A program made the position numbers and the translations under genes. Below, in pieces: positions 27,398 to 42,776 of a stretch of 53,480 nucleotides of DNA. Each line of letters starts with the position of its first letter. The stretch's first letter is position 1. Under the pieces are notes generated by a model. It had not been told where the DNA came from, ran no database searches, and saw nothing but the letters and a program-made list of their open reading frames with translations. Source of the DNA: Agromyces seonyuensis (GTDB lineage Bacteria > Actinomycetota > Actinomycetes > Actinomycetales > Microbacteriaceae); assembly GCF_009789225.1 (NCBI RefSeq), contig NZ_WSTA01000018.1:1-53480 (forward strand), given 5' to 3'.

Positions 27398-27466
27398 CGC
27401 AGCGCATCGAGACCCTGCGAGCCGGCGCGGGGTCTCGAGACGCTCCTGCGCCGCTCCTCGACCGGC
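27385..27466. repeat. Palindromic repeat locus D
   Basis: Left arm about 27386-27414 (CTGGTCGAGTAGCGCAGCG…ATCGAGACC) and right arm about 27430-27466 (GGTCTCGAGACGCTCC…CTCGACCGGC). The left arm begins inside the MFS gene and supplies its TAG stop. Confidence 0.88.
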
Positions 27467-27507
27467 GATCGGAACGGGGCCCGCTCGACCCGCTGCCCCC
27501 GGAACGA

Positions 27508-27542
27508 CGGAGGGGCGCTTCCCGACGGGAAGCGCCCCTCCG
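27508..27542. terminator. Bidirectional hairpin between MFS gene and aspS
   Basis: A perfect 16-bp stem: arm CGGAGGGGCGCTTCCC (27508-27523), loop GAC, arm 27527-27542 exactly complementary. It lies between convergent genes and has no U-tract on the plus side. Confidence 0.82.
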
Positions 27543-27558
27543 GGCATCCTGGATCGGA

Positions 27559-28902
27559 TCAGGGGAGCAGGCGCGTCGGGCCGCGGAAGAGGTACGTCGT
27601 CTCGCGGATCGAGGACTCGCCGAGCAGCAGCATGAGCACGCGCGCGAGGCCCATGCCGAAGCCGCCGTGCGGGGGCACGCCGTAGCGGAAGAAGTCGAGG
27701 TAGAAGGCGAGCTCCTCGGGCTCGAGGCCCTTGTCGCGGGCCTGCGCCTCGAGCACGTCGATGCGGTGCTCGCGCTGCGCGCCCGTGGAGATCTCGACGC
27801 CGTTGAAGATGAGGTCGTACGAGTTCGTGACCGACGGGTCGCCCTCGCGACGCATGTGGTAGAACGGCCGGATGCTCGAGTCGTAGTCCGTGAGGAAGAC
27901 GAACTCGTGACCGAACTCCTCCTTGACGTACGCGGAGATCTGGCGCTCGCCCTCGGGGTCGATGTCGGCGTCGGCGCGCGGCACCTCGTAGCCGCGCTCG
28001 GCGACGATGCGCTTCGCGTCGGCGAGGGTGACGCGCGGGAACGGACGCGACGGCACCGTCACCTCGACGCCGAAGGCCTCGCGGATCTCGTCGCCGTGCT
28101 TGTCGGCGATCGCCTGGAAGCCGGCGACGAGGAGCTCCTCGTGCAGCGCCATGACGTCCTCGTGCGAGTCGATCCAGCTGAACTCGGAGTCGATCGAGGT
28201 GAACTCGGTCGCGTGGCGGCTCGTGAACGAGGGGTCGGCGCGGAAGGCCGGGCCGACCTCGAAGATGCCGCCGAAGCCGGCGGACTGCGCCATCTGCTTG
28301 AAGAACTGCGGGCTCTGCGCGAGGTAGGCGACGGTCTCGAAGTACTCGAGCTGGAAGAGCTCGGCGCGCGACTCGGAGGCCGAGGCCATGAGCTTCGGCG
28401 TGTGGATCTCGATGAAGCCCTTCTCGACCCACACGGTGCGCAGGGCGTGCAGGAACGTCGTCTGCACGCGGAAGATCAGGTTCTGCTTCGGCTGACGCAG
28501 GTCGAGGAAGCGCCAGTCGAGGCGCTTGTCGAGGCTGGAGTCGGCGGCGATGGGCGCCTCGAGGGCCTCGGAGACGACGGCGAGGGACTCGATCTTCACC
28601 TCGAGGCCGCCGAGCTTGACGCGCTCGTCGTGCTTGAGGGTGCCGGTCGCCTTGATGAAGGAGCCGTGGGCGAGGGCCGAGATCTCGTTCGTGACGGCGA
28701 AGGCGTCGGCCGTCGCGGCGTCGGAGGTCTCGGGGTCGAGTTCGCGGACGGCGGGGTTCACGAGCTGCACGGAGCCGGTCTCGTCGCGGAGGATGACGAA
28801 CTGCACCTTCTTCTGATCGCGGACCGTCTCGACCCAACCGGCGACGGTGACAGGGCCGTCGGGAAGCGCGGCGAGTTGCGAAACAGGGGTGCGTGCGGTC
28901 AT
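27559..28902 (-). CDS. aspS: Aspartyl-tRNA synthetase, archaeal-type short form
   Basis: 447 residues, much shorter than the about 590 of standard bacterial AspRS. An N-terminal OB fold (VAGWVETVRDQKKVQFVILRDETGSVQLV) is followed directly by the class II catalytic domain: motif 2 GGIFEVGPAFRADPSFTSRHATEFTSID, motif 3 GFGMGLARVLMLLLG. The GAD insertion domain of bacterial AspRS is missing, so this is the archaeal-like AspRS, often annotated as Asp-tRNA(Asn) ligase. Whether it also charges tRNA-Asn cannot be told. ATG 28902 is chosen over an upstream open stretch because TAGGAT (28911-28916) leaves an 8 nt gap. Confidence 0.92.
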   Translation of the reverse strand: MTARTPVSQLAALPDGPVTVAGWVETVRDQKKVQFVILRDETGSVQLVNPAVRELDPETSDAATADAFAVTNEISALAHGSFIKATGTLKHDERVKLGGLEVKIESLAVVSEALEAPIAADSSLDKRLDWRFLDLRQPKQNLIFRVQTTFLHALRTVWVEKGFIEIHTPKLMASASESRAELFQLEYFETVAYLAQSPQFFKQMAQSAGFGGIFEVGPAFRADPSFTSRHATEFTSIDSEFSWIDSHEDVMALHEELLVAGFQAIADKHGDEIREAFGVEVTVPSRPFPRVTLADAKRIVAERGYEVPRADADIDPEGERQISAYVKEEFGHEFVFLTDYDSSIRPFYHMRREGDPSVTNSYDLIFNGVEISTGAQREHRIDVLEAQARDKGLEPEELAFYLDFFRYGVPPHGGFGMGLARVLMLLLGESSIRETTYLFRGPTRLLP

Positions 28903-28910
28903 GAGGGGAA

Positions 28911-28916
28911 ATCCTA
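28911..28916 (-). promoter_or_regulatory. -10 hexamer TAGGAT for aspS
   Basis: It ends 8 nt before ATG 28902 on the minus strand. It supports this start over a longer frame open to 29079 and suggests an mRNA with almost no leader. Confidence 0.5.
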
Positions 28917-29032
28917 GTCGGCCGGGCTGAACGTCGCCCGGCGGTCCGATCCCGGCCGATTCGAAGCCGCTCGACCCTCCCGGTCGCCCGTTTGCGGCGG
29001 ATTCGGAGGAAGGGCGTTCGTAGACTTGGCCC

Positions 29033-29677
29033 GTGCCGGCCGAACAGCTCCATCTCGTGCGCCACGGCGAGGTCTTCAACCCCCGCGGTGTGCTCTACGG
29101 ACGACTCGACGGTTTCGGCCTCTCCGAACTCGGACGCCGCATGGCCGCCGAGGCCGCGGCGACGCTCGCCGAAGCGGGTCGCCCGGTCTCCGCGATCGTC
29201 GCGTCGCCCCTGCAGCGCACCCGCGAGTCCGCGGCGCCCCACGAGACCGCGTTCGGACTCGAGGCCCGCATCGACGAGCGCCTCATCGAGCCGTGGAACG
29301 ACTTCGAGGGCGGCCGCATGTCGCTGAAGGGCGACCTCGGCGACATCCGCAATTGGGCGAAGCTGCGCAATCCGTTCCTCCCGAGCTGGGGCGAGCCGTA
29401 CGTGCAGATCGCGGCGCGCATGCTCCAGGCGATGGATGAGGCGTGGAACTCGGTCGAGGGCGGCGACGTCATCCTCGTCAGCCACCAGCTGCCGATCTGG
29501 ATGGTGCACCGCCGCGTCGTCGGCGAGTCCCTCCCGCACGACCCCCGCAAGCGCCGCTGCGCGCTCTCCAGCATCACGACCTTCGAGCGCCCCGCAGGCG
29601 GCGCCTGGGTCGAGGCGGACTACCGCGACCCGGCCGCGCACCTCGCCGCCGAGGCCGTCGACAACGGGGCCGTGTGA
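29033..29677 (+). CDS. Histidine phosphatase (phosphoglycerate mutase-like) protein
   Basis: 214 residues from GTG 29033. The catalytic RHG is at residues 10-12 ([12 protein letters not shown]), [16 protein letters not shown] follows, [10 protein letters not shown] is the second Arg motif, and the second His is in [11 protein letters not shown]. Substrate unknown. GTG is 6 nt after TAGACT (29021-29026). It is the first gene of the cytochrome c maturation cluster, the same order as in mycobacteria; its stop overlaps the next ATG (TGATG). Confidence 0.9.
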   Translation: MPAEQLHLVRHGEVFNPRGVLYGRLDGFGLSELGRRMAAEAAATLAEAGRPVSAIVASPLQRTRESAAPHETAFGLEARIDERLIEPWNDFEGGRMSLKGDLGDIRNWAKLRNPFLPSWGEPYVQIAARMLQAMDEAWNSVEGGDVILVSHQLPIWMVHRRVVGESLPHDPRKRRCALSSITTFERPAGGAWVEADYRDPAAHLAAEAVDNGAV

Positions 29678-30276
29678 TGCGCCGTCGCATCCGCACCGCG
29701 CTCGCCGCGGCCGCCGCGCTCGCGCTCGCCGCGGGCCTGTCGGCGTGCTCGGGCGAGGACACCCTCGCCGACCAGTACCGGGAGGGCTCCAACAAGGGCT
29801 ACATCGCCGGCGACGGCACCTACGTCGAGATCGCCCCGGAGGACCGCGGCGACCCGGTCGTCTTCGACGGCGGCACCGTCGACGGTTCGACGTACGACTC
29901 GACGGCGCACGACGGCGAGGTCCTCGTCGTGAACTTCTGGTACGCCGCCTGCGCGCCCTGCCGCGCGGAGGCGCCGATCCTCGCCGACCTCGACGAGCGG
30001 CTCGGCGACGGGGCGTCCATCGTGGGCATCAACATCCGCGACGCCGCCGGGCAGGCCAACGCGTTCGACGAGCAGTTCGGCATCGGGTACCCCTCGATCC
30101 TCGACGTCGACTCGGGCATGGCGCAGCTCGCGTTCGCGGGCGACGTGCCGCCGAACGCCGTGCCGACCACCATCGTGCTCGACCGCGAGCACCGCGTCGC
30201 CGCGCGCCTGCTCGGCCAGATCTCCGACGCCTCGATCATCGACTCGATGGTCGACACCGTGCTCGAGGAGGACTGA
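29677..30276 (+). CDS. TlpA/ResA-like thiol-disulfide oxidoreductase lipoprotein
   Basis: 199 residues. A lipoprotein signal peptide with lipobox LSAC (Cys24) anchors it outside the membrane. The thioredoxin fold has the redox pair CAPC in [20 protein letters not shown] and the cis-Pro region [10 protein letters not shown]. It reduces apocytochrome c cysteines before heme attachment, using electrons from CcdA encoded next. ATG 29677 overlaps the previous stop by one base. Confidence 0.92.
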   Translation: MRRRIRTALAAAAALALAAGLSACSGEDTLADQYREGSNKGYIAGDGTYVEIAPEDRGDPVVFDGGTVDGSTYDSTAHDGEVLVVNFWYAACAPCRAEAPILADLDERLGDGASIVGINIRDAAGQANAFDEQFGIGYPSILDVDSGMAQLAFAGDVPPNAVPTTIVLDREHRVAARLLGQISDASIIDSMVDTVLEED

Positions 30277-30278
30277 GC

Positions 30279-31031
30279 GTGGGCGTCGGCGACGTCGTCG
30301 CGAACGGGCAGCTGCTCGTCGCGATCCCGATCGCACTCGCCGCCGGCCTGGTCTCGTTCCTCTCGCCGTGCGTCCTGCCGCTCGTGCCCGGCTATCTGGG
30401 CTTCCTGGGCGGCTTCGCGGATGCCTCGGCGGAGGCGGCCGAAGCGCGCCGCGCGCGCCGGCGGCTGCTGCTCGGCGTGGGCCTCTTCGTCGCCGGCTTC
30501 ACGGTCGTCTTCGTCGTCTTCAACATCCTCGCGGGCGTCGCGGGGCTCTGGCTGAAGGCCTACGGCGACCTCATCATCCGGTTGCTCGGCGTCGTGCTCA
30601 TCGTCATGGGCCTCGTCTTCATGGGCGCGTTCGGCTGGTTCCAGCGCACGATCAAGCCCACCTGGCGGCCGAAGGCGGGCCTCGCGGGTGCGCCGCTGCT
30701 CGGCGTCGTCTTCGGCCTCGGCTGGGCGCCGTGCATGGGCCCGACCCTCGCGGCGGTGTTCGCGCTGAGCTTCGATTCCGGCTCGATCGGCCGGGCGGCG
30801 CTGCTCGGCCTCGTCTACTGCATCGGGCTCGGCATCCCGTTCCTCATCGTCGCGCTCGGCTTCGGCTGGGTCGCCTCCTCGCTCGGCTGGGTGCGCAAGC
30901 ACATCCGGGCGGTCAACCTCGTCGGCGGCGCGCTGCTCATCGTCGTTGGCGTCATCATGCTCTCCGGCCTCTGGACGGTCTGGATGTCCGAACTGCAGGC
31001 GGTGATCACGGGCTTTGACACGATCCTCTGA
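30279..31031 (+). CDS. ccdA: Cytochrome c biogenesis protein CcdA
   Basis: 250 residues, six TM helices. The two redox cysteines are in [17 protein letters not shown] (TM1) and [13 protein letters not shown] (TM4), as in CcdA/DsbD. It carries electrons from cytoplasmic thioredoxin to the extracellular ResA-like lipoprotein. GTG start at 30279, two bases after the upstream stop, with GGAGG in the end of that gene. Confidence 0.93.
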   Translation: MGVGDVVANGQLLVAIPIALAAGLVSFLSPCVLPLVPGYLGFLGGFADASAEAAEARRARRRLLLGVGLFVAGFTVVFVVFNILAGVAGLWLKAYGDLIIRLLGVVLIVMGLVFMGAFGWFQRTIKPTWRPKAGLAGAPLLGVVFGLGWAPCMGPTLAAVFALSFDSGSIGRAALLGLVYCIGLGIPFLIVALGFGWVASSLGWVRKHIRAVNLVGGALLIVVGVIMLSGLWTVWMSELQAVITGFDTIL

Positions 31032-32778
31032 GACCGAGTCCTCCGGGACTCAGCCCTCCGACGACAGGGACGGCCGGGCGAAGCGACCGAAGCGCGACCT
31101 CGCGCCCGACGTCGCACGACCGGCGGATGCCATCGACGGCGGTTCCGGCGACGACGGCCGCGGGCCCGGCGTGCAGGAGACGAGCCTCGGCTTCATCGGC
31201 TGGCTGCGCTTCGGCTGGCGTCAGCTCACGAGCATGCGCACGGCGCTGCTGCTGCTGCTGCTCGTCGCGATCGCCGCGATCCCCGGTTCCCTCGTGCCGC
31301 AGCGCTCGAGCGACCCCAACGGCGTCACGCAGTACTTCCAGGACAACCCCGACCTCGCGCCGGTGCTCGACTGGTTCCAGCTGTTCGACGTGTACTCGTC
31401 GGTCTGGTTCTCGGCGATCTACCTGCTGCTGTTCGTCTCCCTCATCGGCTGCATCATCCCGCGCACCAAGCACCACTGGCAGGCGCTGCGCGCCCGGCCG
31501 CCGCGCACGCCGGCCCGACTCGGCCGCCTCGCCGGCTACACCGAGCGCACGGTCGTCGGCGACCCGGAGGCCGTGGTCGCGGACGCGACGCTCATCCTGA
31601 AGCGCCTCGGCTACCGCGTCGAACGCTACGAGGCGAAGGGCCAGCCCTCGGTGTCGGCCGAGCGCGGCTACTGGCGCGAGACCGGCAACCTCATCTTCCA
31701 CACGGCGCTCGTGGGCATCCTCGTCGCCGTCGGCATCGGCGGCGGGTTCGGCTTCGCCGGGCAGCGCGTGCTCGTCGAGGGGCAGTCCTTCGTCAACACG
31801 CTGCAGGCCTACGACTCGTTCAACCCGGGCCGCTTCGTCGACACGAACAGCCTGGACGCCTACCGCCTCGGCCTCGAGCAGCTCGACGTCGTCTACGAGA
31901 CCGAGAACCAGGGCGCGATCGGCCAGCCGACCGACTTCACGGCGCACGTCGACGTGCAGCAGCCCGGCGGCGAGACCGAGGACGGCATCGTCAAGGTCAA
32001 CGGCCCGCTGCGCACCAACGGCACCGACGTGTACCTGCTCGGCAACGGCTACGCGCCGACCGTCGAGATCACGGCCCCCGACGGCACCGTCGTCTTCGAC
32101 GACTCGACGCCGTTCCTCCCGCAGAGCGCCGAGCTCACCTCGGTCGGCGTGCTCAAGGTGCCGGACGGCCTCGACGAGCAGCTCGGCCTCATCTGCTTCT
32201 TCTACCCGACGCAGGACGAGCTCGCCTCCGGCGCCTTCACCTCGACCTACCCCGACCTCGTCTACCCGATGCTGACCTGCAACGTGTACCAGGGCGACCT
32301 CGGGCTCGACGACGGCGTGCCCACCTCGGTCTACGAGCTCGACACGAGCGATCTGGAGCAGCTCACGGGCGGCGACACGGGCGTCGACTCGATCGAGCTC
32401 ATGCCCGGCGAGTCCGCCGAGCTGCCGAACGGGCTCGGCACGATCGGGTTCGTGGATGCCTCCGGCGGCGACGTGGCGGCCACGGGCGACTACTCGAACT
32501 CGGTCAAGCGCTTCGCGTCCTTCGACATCCACCGCGACCCGTCGCAGGGATGGGTGCTCGTCTTCGCGATCCTCGTGATCGCCGGCCTCGTGCTCTCGCT
32601 CTTCGTGCCGCGCCGGCGCGTGTGGGTGAAGGCGGTCCCCGGCGAGGACGGCACCGTGACGGTGCAGTACGCGGGTCTCGCCCGCGGCGAGGATCCGACC
32701 CTCGAAGGGGCGGTCGCCTCGCTCGCCGACAAGCACGCCGGCGCATACGAACCCGCCGGCCCCCCGTCGGTCGAGTAG
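31015..32778 (+). CDS. resB: ResB-like cytochrome c biogenesis protein (CcsB/Ccs1)
   Basis: 587 residues if TTG 31015 is the start, overlapping ccdA by 17 bases; an in-frame GTG at 31171 is the alternative. Polar N-terminus, then [29 protein letters not shown] (TM1), further helices at about residues 130-146 and 225-248 ([21 protein letters not shown]), a large extracellular domain, and a final TM ([23 protein letters not shown]). Forms the system II heme lyase with the next gene product. The final residues PSVE and the stop come from repeat E. Confidence 0.9.
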   Translation: MTRSSETESSGTQPSDDRDGRAKRPKRDLAPDVARPADAIDGGSGDDGRGPGVQETSLGFIGWLRFGWRQLTSMRTALLLLLLVAIAAIPGSLVPQRSSDPNGVTQYFQDNPDLAPVLDWFQLFDVYSSVWFSAIYLLLFVSLIGCIIPRTKHHWQALRARPPRTPARLGRLAGYTERTVVGDPEAVVADATLILKRLGYRVERYEAKGQPSVSAERGYWRETGNLIFHTALVGILVAVGIGGGFGFAGQRVLVEGQSFVNTLQAYDSFNPGRFVDTNSLDAYRLGLEQLDVVYETENQGAIGQPTDFTAHVDVQQPGGETEDGIVKVNGPLRTNGTDVYLLGNGYAPTVEITAPDGTVVFDDSTPFLPQSAELTSVGVLKVPDGLDEQLGLICFFYPTQDELASGAFTSTYPDLVYPMLTCNVYQGDLGLDDGVPTSVYELDTSDLEQLTGGDTGVDSIELMPGESAELPNGLGTIGFVDASGGDVAATGDYSNSVKRFASFDIHRDPSQGWVLVFAILVIAGLVLSLFVPRRRVWVKAVPGEDGTVTVQYAGLARGEDPTLEGAVASLADKHAGAYEPAGPPSVE

Positions 32779-32849
32779 CGACGCGTATCGAGACCGGGTG
32801 ACGCGCCCTGCGGGGTCTCGATACGGCGCCGGCGCGCCTACTCGACCGA
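32766..32849. repeat. Palindromic repeat locus E
   Basis: Left arm about 32767-32794 (CGGTCGAGTAGCGACGCG…TATCGAGACC) begins in the last codons of resB and provides its TAG. The right arm, about 32815-32849 (GGTCTCGATACGGCGC…CTACTCGACC), follows after a 20-base centre. It leaves about 30 bases before the ccsB -10. Confidence 0.88.
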
Positions 32850-32881
32850 CGGATTCCGACACCGCCCACTGAACTCCGACC

Positions 32882-32887
32882 TAAGGT
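32882..32887 (+). promoter_or_regulatory. -10 hexamer TAAGGT for ccsB
   Basis: It ends 7 nt before GTG 32895. ccsB is cut off from resB by repeat E, and this hexamer would let it be transcribed on its own. Confidence 0.45.
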
Positions 32888-32894
32888 AGAACCC

Positions 32895-33911
32895 GTGAAT
32901 CTCGACGATTACTCGCTCATCGCCGTCTACTCGGCGATGGCGGTCTACGCGCTCGCGTTCATCGCCTACGCCTTCGACCTGGCGACGCGGTCGACGCCGG
33001 CGCCCGCGACCGCCGAGCGCGAGCTCGTCGGGGCGGCCTCCGTTGGTCGAGTAGCGGCGAAGCCGCGTATCGAGGCCTCGCGGGTCGACTCGGCCGGTCT
33101 CGATACGCCCGCTTCGCGGGCTACTCGACCGACGGGGAACCGCAGCGGCAAGTTCGTCGCCATCGGCACGTCGCTCACGGTCATCGCGTGGGCGCTGCAC
33201 GTCACGGCCGACGTGCTGCGCGGCCTCGCCGCCGGTCGGGTGCCGTTCGCGAACATGTACGAGTTCGCCCTCACGGGCACGCTCATGATCACGACCGTCT
33301 ACCTGATCGTCGTGTTCGCCGTGCGCCAGTACGACCTGCGCTTCCTCGGCACGTTCATCACCGGGCTCGTGCTGGTCTTCCTCGGCGTCGCCACGGTGAA
33401 CTTCTACGTGCCGATCTCGCCGCTGCCGCCGGCACTCCAGTCGGTCTGGCTCGTGATCCACATCTTCGTCGCGACGTCGGCCGTGGGCCTGCTGGCGCTC
33501 GGCTTCGCCCTCTCGATCGTGCAGCTGCTGCAGTCGCACCGCGAGGTCCTGCTCGCCGAGGGCAAGGCCGTGAAGCTGCGCTTCCTCGCGTCGCTGCCGA
33601 ACGCCGAGACCCTCGAGAACCTCGCGTACCGCCTCAACGTCGTAGGCTTCATCTTCTGGACGTTCACGCTCATCGCCGGCGCCGTCTGGGCCGAGCGCGC
33701 CTGGGGCCGCTACTGGGGCTGGGACACCAAGGAGGTGTGGACCTTCATCATCTGGGTGGTCTACGCCGGCTATATCCACGCGCGAGCGACGCGCGGTTGG
33801 CGCGGCTCGCGCTCCTCGTGGCTCGCGATCATCGGCTTCACGACGGTGCTCTTCAACTTCACCGTGGTCAACCTGTTCTTCAAGGGACTGCACGCCTACT
33901 CGGGCCTGTAA
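32895..33911 (+). CDS. ccsB: CcsA/CcsB-type heme-handling cytochrome c synthase subunit, with repeat-encoded insertion
   Basis: 338 residues, about 8 TM helices. The tryptophan-rich WWD-type motif is WGRYWGWDTKEVW, flanked by conserved histidines (HIFVAT, YIHARA). It exports and presents heme for attachment to apocytochrome c together with ResB. Residues about 50-80 (VGRVAAKPRIEASRVDSAGL, then DTPASRATRPT) are encoded by palindromic repeat F, in the loop between TM1 and TM2. The frame stays open through both arms. GTG 32895 is the likely start. Confidence 0.91.
   Translation: MNLDDYSLIAVYSAMAVYALAFIAYAFDLATRSTPAPATAERELVGAASVGRVAAKPRIEASRVDSAGLDTPASRATRPTGNRSGKFVAIGTSLTVIAWALHVTADVLRGLAAGRVPFANMYEFALTGTLMITTVYLIVVFAVRQYDLRFLGTFITGLVLVFLGVATVNFYVPISPLPPALQSVWLVIHIFVATSAVGLLALGFALSIVQLLQSHREVLLAEGKAVKLRFLASLPNAETLENLAYRLNVVGFIFWTFTLIAGAVWAERAWGRYWGWDTKEVWTFIIWVVYAGYIHARATRGWRGSRSSWLAIIGFTTVLFNFTVVNLFFKGLHAYSGL
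33042..33132. repeat. Palindromic repeat locus F, inside ccsB
   Basis: Left arm 33043-33076 (TTGGTCGAGTAGCGGCG…CGTATCGAGGC) and right arm about 33097-33132 (GGTCTCGATACGCCCG…CTACTCGACCG). It is wholly within the ccsB coding region, in a frame that reads the TAG of the arm as GTA-GCG. Confidence 0.9.
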
Positions 33912-33924
33912 GCCCCGCCCGCCG

Positions 33925-34231
33925 TTGGTCGAGTAGCGACGAAGGAGCGTATCGAGACCGCGCTGGTGGTCGTACCCGTGGCACGCGTCGGTCGAGTAGC
34001 GACGAAGGAGCGTATCGAGACCCGTCGGGATGCCGTGCCGGCTTGCGAGGTCTCGATACGCTTCGCTACTCGACCAGCGGGACGGCACGCGTCGGTCGAG
34101 TAGCGACGAAGGAGCGTATCGAGACCCCTCGGGATGCCGTGCCGGCTTGCGAGGTCTCGATACGCTTCGCTGCTCGACCAGCGGGCGCACGTCGCTGCTC
34201 GACCAGCGGGCGCACGTCGCCACTCGACCGG
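33925..34231. repeat. Palindromic repeat locus G with a 104-bp tandem duplication
   Basis: A left arm (33925-33959), then two nearly identical 104-bp units, 33981-34084 and 34085-34188, each with left arm, spacer (GGGATGCCGTGCCGGCTTGC) and right arm. Two partial right arms run to about 34231. The units differ at few positions. The locus fills most of the 500-base gap between ccsB and the amylopullulanase promoter. Confidence 0.9.
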
Positions 34232-34241
34232 CAGGACGGCA

Positions 34242-34255
34242 CGCAAGCGTTTGCG
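34242..34255. promoter_or_regulatory. LacI-family operator-like site 1
   Basis: CGCAAGCGTTTGCG, a near-perfect inverted repeat with the central CG typical of LacI/GalR-family operators. It lies 158 bases upstream of the amylopullulanase ATG. Confidence 0.6.
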
Positions 34256-34289
34256 ATTCGGGCGGGCGGGATGGCCGAGATCCGCGTGA

Positions 34290-34310
34290 TTGCAATTGCA
34301 AGCGCTTGCA
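34290..34310. promoter_or_regulatory. LacI-family operator site 2 overlapping the promoter
   Basis: Two overlapping perfect palindromes: TTGCAATTGCAA (34290-34301) and TGCAAGCGCTTGCA (34297-34310). The second is the classic LacI/CcpA-type operator and overlaps the presumed -35, suggesting repression without maltodextrin. The regulator is not in this window. Confidence 0.72.
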
Positions 34311-34335
34311 TCAGCACGCGCCGCGCTGCTAGCTT
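34306..34335 (+). promoter_or_regulatory. Putative amylopullulanase promoter
   Basis: TTGCAT (34306-34311) and TAGCTT (34330-34335) with an 18-base spacer. The operator palindrome overlaps the -35. The leader to ATG 34413 would be about 70 bases. Confidence 0.5.
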
Positions 34336-34412
34336 CGGGCTCGAACCGCCGCCCCCGGCGGGATCGTCCGCCCGAGCAACGGCACGTCGAGGTGCCGCAC
34401 GAGGAGTCGAAG

Positions 34413-40697
<6,285 letters not shown>

Positions 40698-40716
40698 CGG
40701 TCCTACGCTGGGGGCC

Positions 40717-42564
40717 ATGCCCTCTCGCACCCGCTTCCTCAGGAGGGCGGCGGCCGCCGTGCTGGCGGCCGCCGCCCTCCTGCTCGTGCAGCCCGTCGCC
40801 GCCTCGGCGGCCCCCGCGCCGGCGCAGGGGGCATCCTCGGCGGCCGCCGTGGGCGGACCGGTCCGCGCCGATCTCGACGACTTCTCGTTCGCGTCGCTCG
40901 ACGTCGACTACACGCTCACGCGCGACGATGAGGGCGCGAGCCGGCTGCGGGTCGTCGAGACCTTCGTCGCGGTGTTCCCCGAGTACGACCAGAACCGCGG
41001 CATGCGGCGCAGCATCCCCGACGCGTACAACGGGCAGCCCAACGAGCCCGCGCTCGTCTCGATCACCGACGAGACGGGCGCCCCGCGGCCCGCCGAGGTG
41101 ACCCAGGAGGACGGCGTGTTCTCGATGACCTCGCGCGCCGCCGACTACGTGCACGGCGCGCAGACCTACGTCTTCACCTACGACCTCGAGAACGTCACGT
41201 GGACCTTCGAGGGCGGCGGTCAGGAGTTCTACTGGGACGTCAACGGCGTCGACTGGGCGCAGCCCTTCGGCACGATGACGGCGACGCTGCACGTCGGCGG
41301 CGATCTCGCGGGCTCCCTCACGGGGGAGCAGTCCTGCTACCGCGGCGTGCAGGACGCGACCGCGCAGTGCGCCGTCGAGGTCGCCGCCGACGGCGAGGGC
41401 CGTGCCGTCACCGCCGCCGCGGCGGAGCTCGGACCGTACGAGACCATGACGATCGCGGTCGGCTTCGCGCCCGACACCTTCGTGCTCTTCGACACGTCCT
41501 ACCTCGGCTCCGGCTGGGGATGGGCGCAGGCGCTCTCGTTCCTCGCGCTCATCGGCGCGCTCGGGTGGGCGATCATCGTCCGGATCCGTCGTCTCGGGGA
41601 CGAGCCCGGCCGGCCGACGATCATCGCCGAGTACGAGCCGCCGCGCCAGGTCGACGCCCTCGAGGCCGCGGTCCTGCTCGGCAGGCAGCCGAAGGGCATC
41701 CCCGCCGAGGTGCTCGAGCAGGCGATCGTCGGCTCGATCCGTATCGTCGAGGGAGAGAAGCGGTTCTGGGGCAAGGCGAAACTGCGGGTCGAGCTCGTCG
41801 ATCCGGCGCGGGCCGACGGCGACGGCACCATGCTCCTGCGCGGGCTGTTCCGCGGCGCCGGTCCGGGCGCGGTCTACGAGTTCGGCAATCAGGACACCCG
41901 GTTCTCCTCCGCGGCGCAGCAGATCCTGAGCTCGGCCGACGCCGAGCTCAAAGCCCGGGGGCTGCGCAAGACGGTGCCGCGGGGGACGCGCGCCCTGCCG
42001 ATCGCGGCGGCCGTCGGCGCGGCGGCGCTCACCCTGGTCTTCGGCATCGCGGCGCTCTCCGCGTGGGTCGACCCGCTCTGGCCGATCCTCGGCTTCATCG
42101 CCGCCGGCATCCTGGTCTTCGCGATCATCGCGGTCGTCGCGCGCCGCCCGCTCAGCGCCGAGGGCGCCGAAGTGCGCGACCACCTGCGGGGCCTCCAGGA
42201 GTTCATCGAGTGGGCCGAGGCCGACCGCATCCGGATGCTCCAGTCGCCGACCGGCGCGGAGCGCGTGCCGATCGCGACCGACGATCCCCGCGAGATGATC
42301 AAGCTCTACGAGCGCCTGCTGCCCTTCGCCGTCGTGTTCGGGCAGGAGCAGCAGTGGGCCGATCGACTGATGGTCTACTACGGCGAGACGTCGACGGTGC
42401 CGTACTGGTACTTCGGGGCGAGCGCGTTCAACGCGTCGTCGTTCTCGTCGTCGATCGCGACGCTCTCCTCCGCCGCGACGGCCTCGTCCTCGACTTCGGG
42501 CGGGTCGAGCGGCGGCGGCTCCGCGGGCGGCGGCGGCGGTGGCGGCGGTGGCGGCGGGGTCTGA
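40717..42564 (+). CDS. DUF2207 family membrane protein
   Basis: 615 residues. Signal peptide (about residues 1-31, VLAAAALLLVQPVAASA), an extracellular DUF2207 domain (SLDVDYTLTRDDEGASRLRVVETFVAVFPEYDQNRGMRRSIP), TM near 270-290, a cytoplasmic part (EYEPPRQVDALEAAVLLGR), two more TM helices at about 425-470, and a tail that ends in a Gly run (more than ten Gly) after a Ser-rich stretch. The function of DUF2207 is unknown. ATG 40717 is 7 nt after TACGCT (40704-40709). Confidence 0.9.
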   Translation: MPSRTRFLRRAAAAVLAAAALLLVQPVAASAAPAPAQGASSAAAVGGPVRADLDDFSFASLDVDYTLTRDDEGASRLRVVETFVAVFPEYDQNRGMRRSIPDAYNGQPNEPALVSITDETGAPRPAEVTQEDGVFSMTSRAADYVHGAQTYVFTYDLENVTWTFEGGGQEFYWDVNGVDWAQPFGTMTATLHVGGDLAGSLTGEQSCYRGVQDATAQCAVEVAADGEGRAVTAAAAELGPYETMTIAVGFAPDTFVLFDTSYLGSGWGWAQALSFLALIGALGWAIIVRIRRLGDEPGRPTIIAEYEPPRQVDALEAAVLLGRQPKGIPAEVLEQAIVGSIRIVEGEKRFWGKAKLRVELVDPARADGDGTMLLRGLFRGAGPGAVYEFGNQDTRFSSAAQQILSSADAELKARGLRKTVPRGTRALPIAAAVGAAALTLVFGIAALSAWVDPLWPILGFIAAGILVFAIIAVVARRPLSAEGAEVRDHLRGLQEFIEWAEADRIRMLQSPTGAERVPIATDDPREMIKLYERLLPFAVVFGQEQQWADRLMVYYGETSTVPYWYFGASAFNASSFSSSIATLSSAATASSSTSGGSSGGGSAGGGGGGGGGGGV

Positions 42565-42570
42565 TCGCCG

Positions 42571-42767
42571 GGCGGTCGAGGAGCGACGGAGTCGCGTATC
42601 GAGACCCGTCATGTGGTGTCGGGGTGCGGTTGGTCGAGTAGCGACGGAGTCGCGTATCGAGACCCGTCACGTGGTGTCGGGGTGCGGTTGGTCGAGTAGC
42701 GACGGAGTCGCGTATCGAGACCCGTCACGTGGTCTCGATACGTCGCTTCGCTCCGACTCGACCGGCG
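42571..42767. repeat. Palindromic repeat locus H: three 58-bp tandem left-arm units plus one right arm
   Basis: Left arms start at about 42573, 42631 and 42689, exact 58-base spacing, each TGGTCGAGTAGCGACGGAG…CGTATCGAGACC followed by CGTCACGTGGT. A right arm (42731-42765, GGTCTCGATACGTCGC…GACTCGACCGG) closes it. It fills the gap between the DUF2207 gene and menC (convergent). Confidence 0.9.
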
Positions 42768-42776
42768 GGGGTGCTC

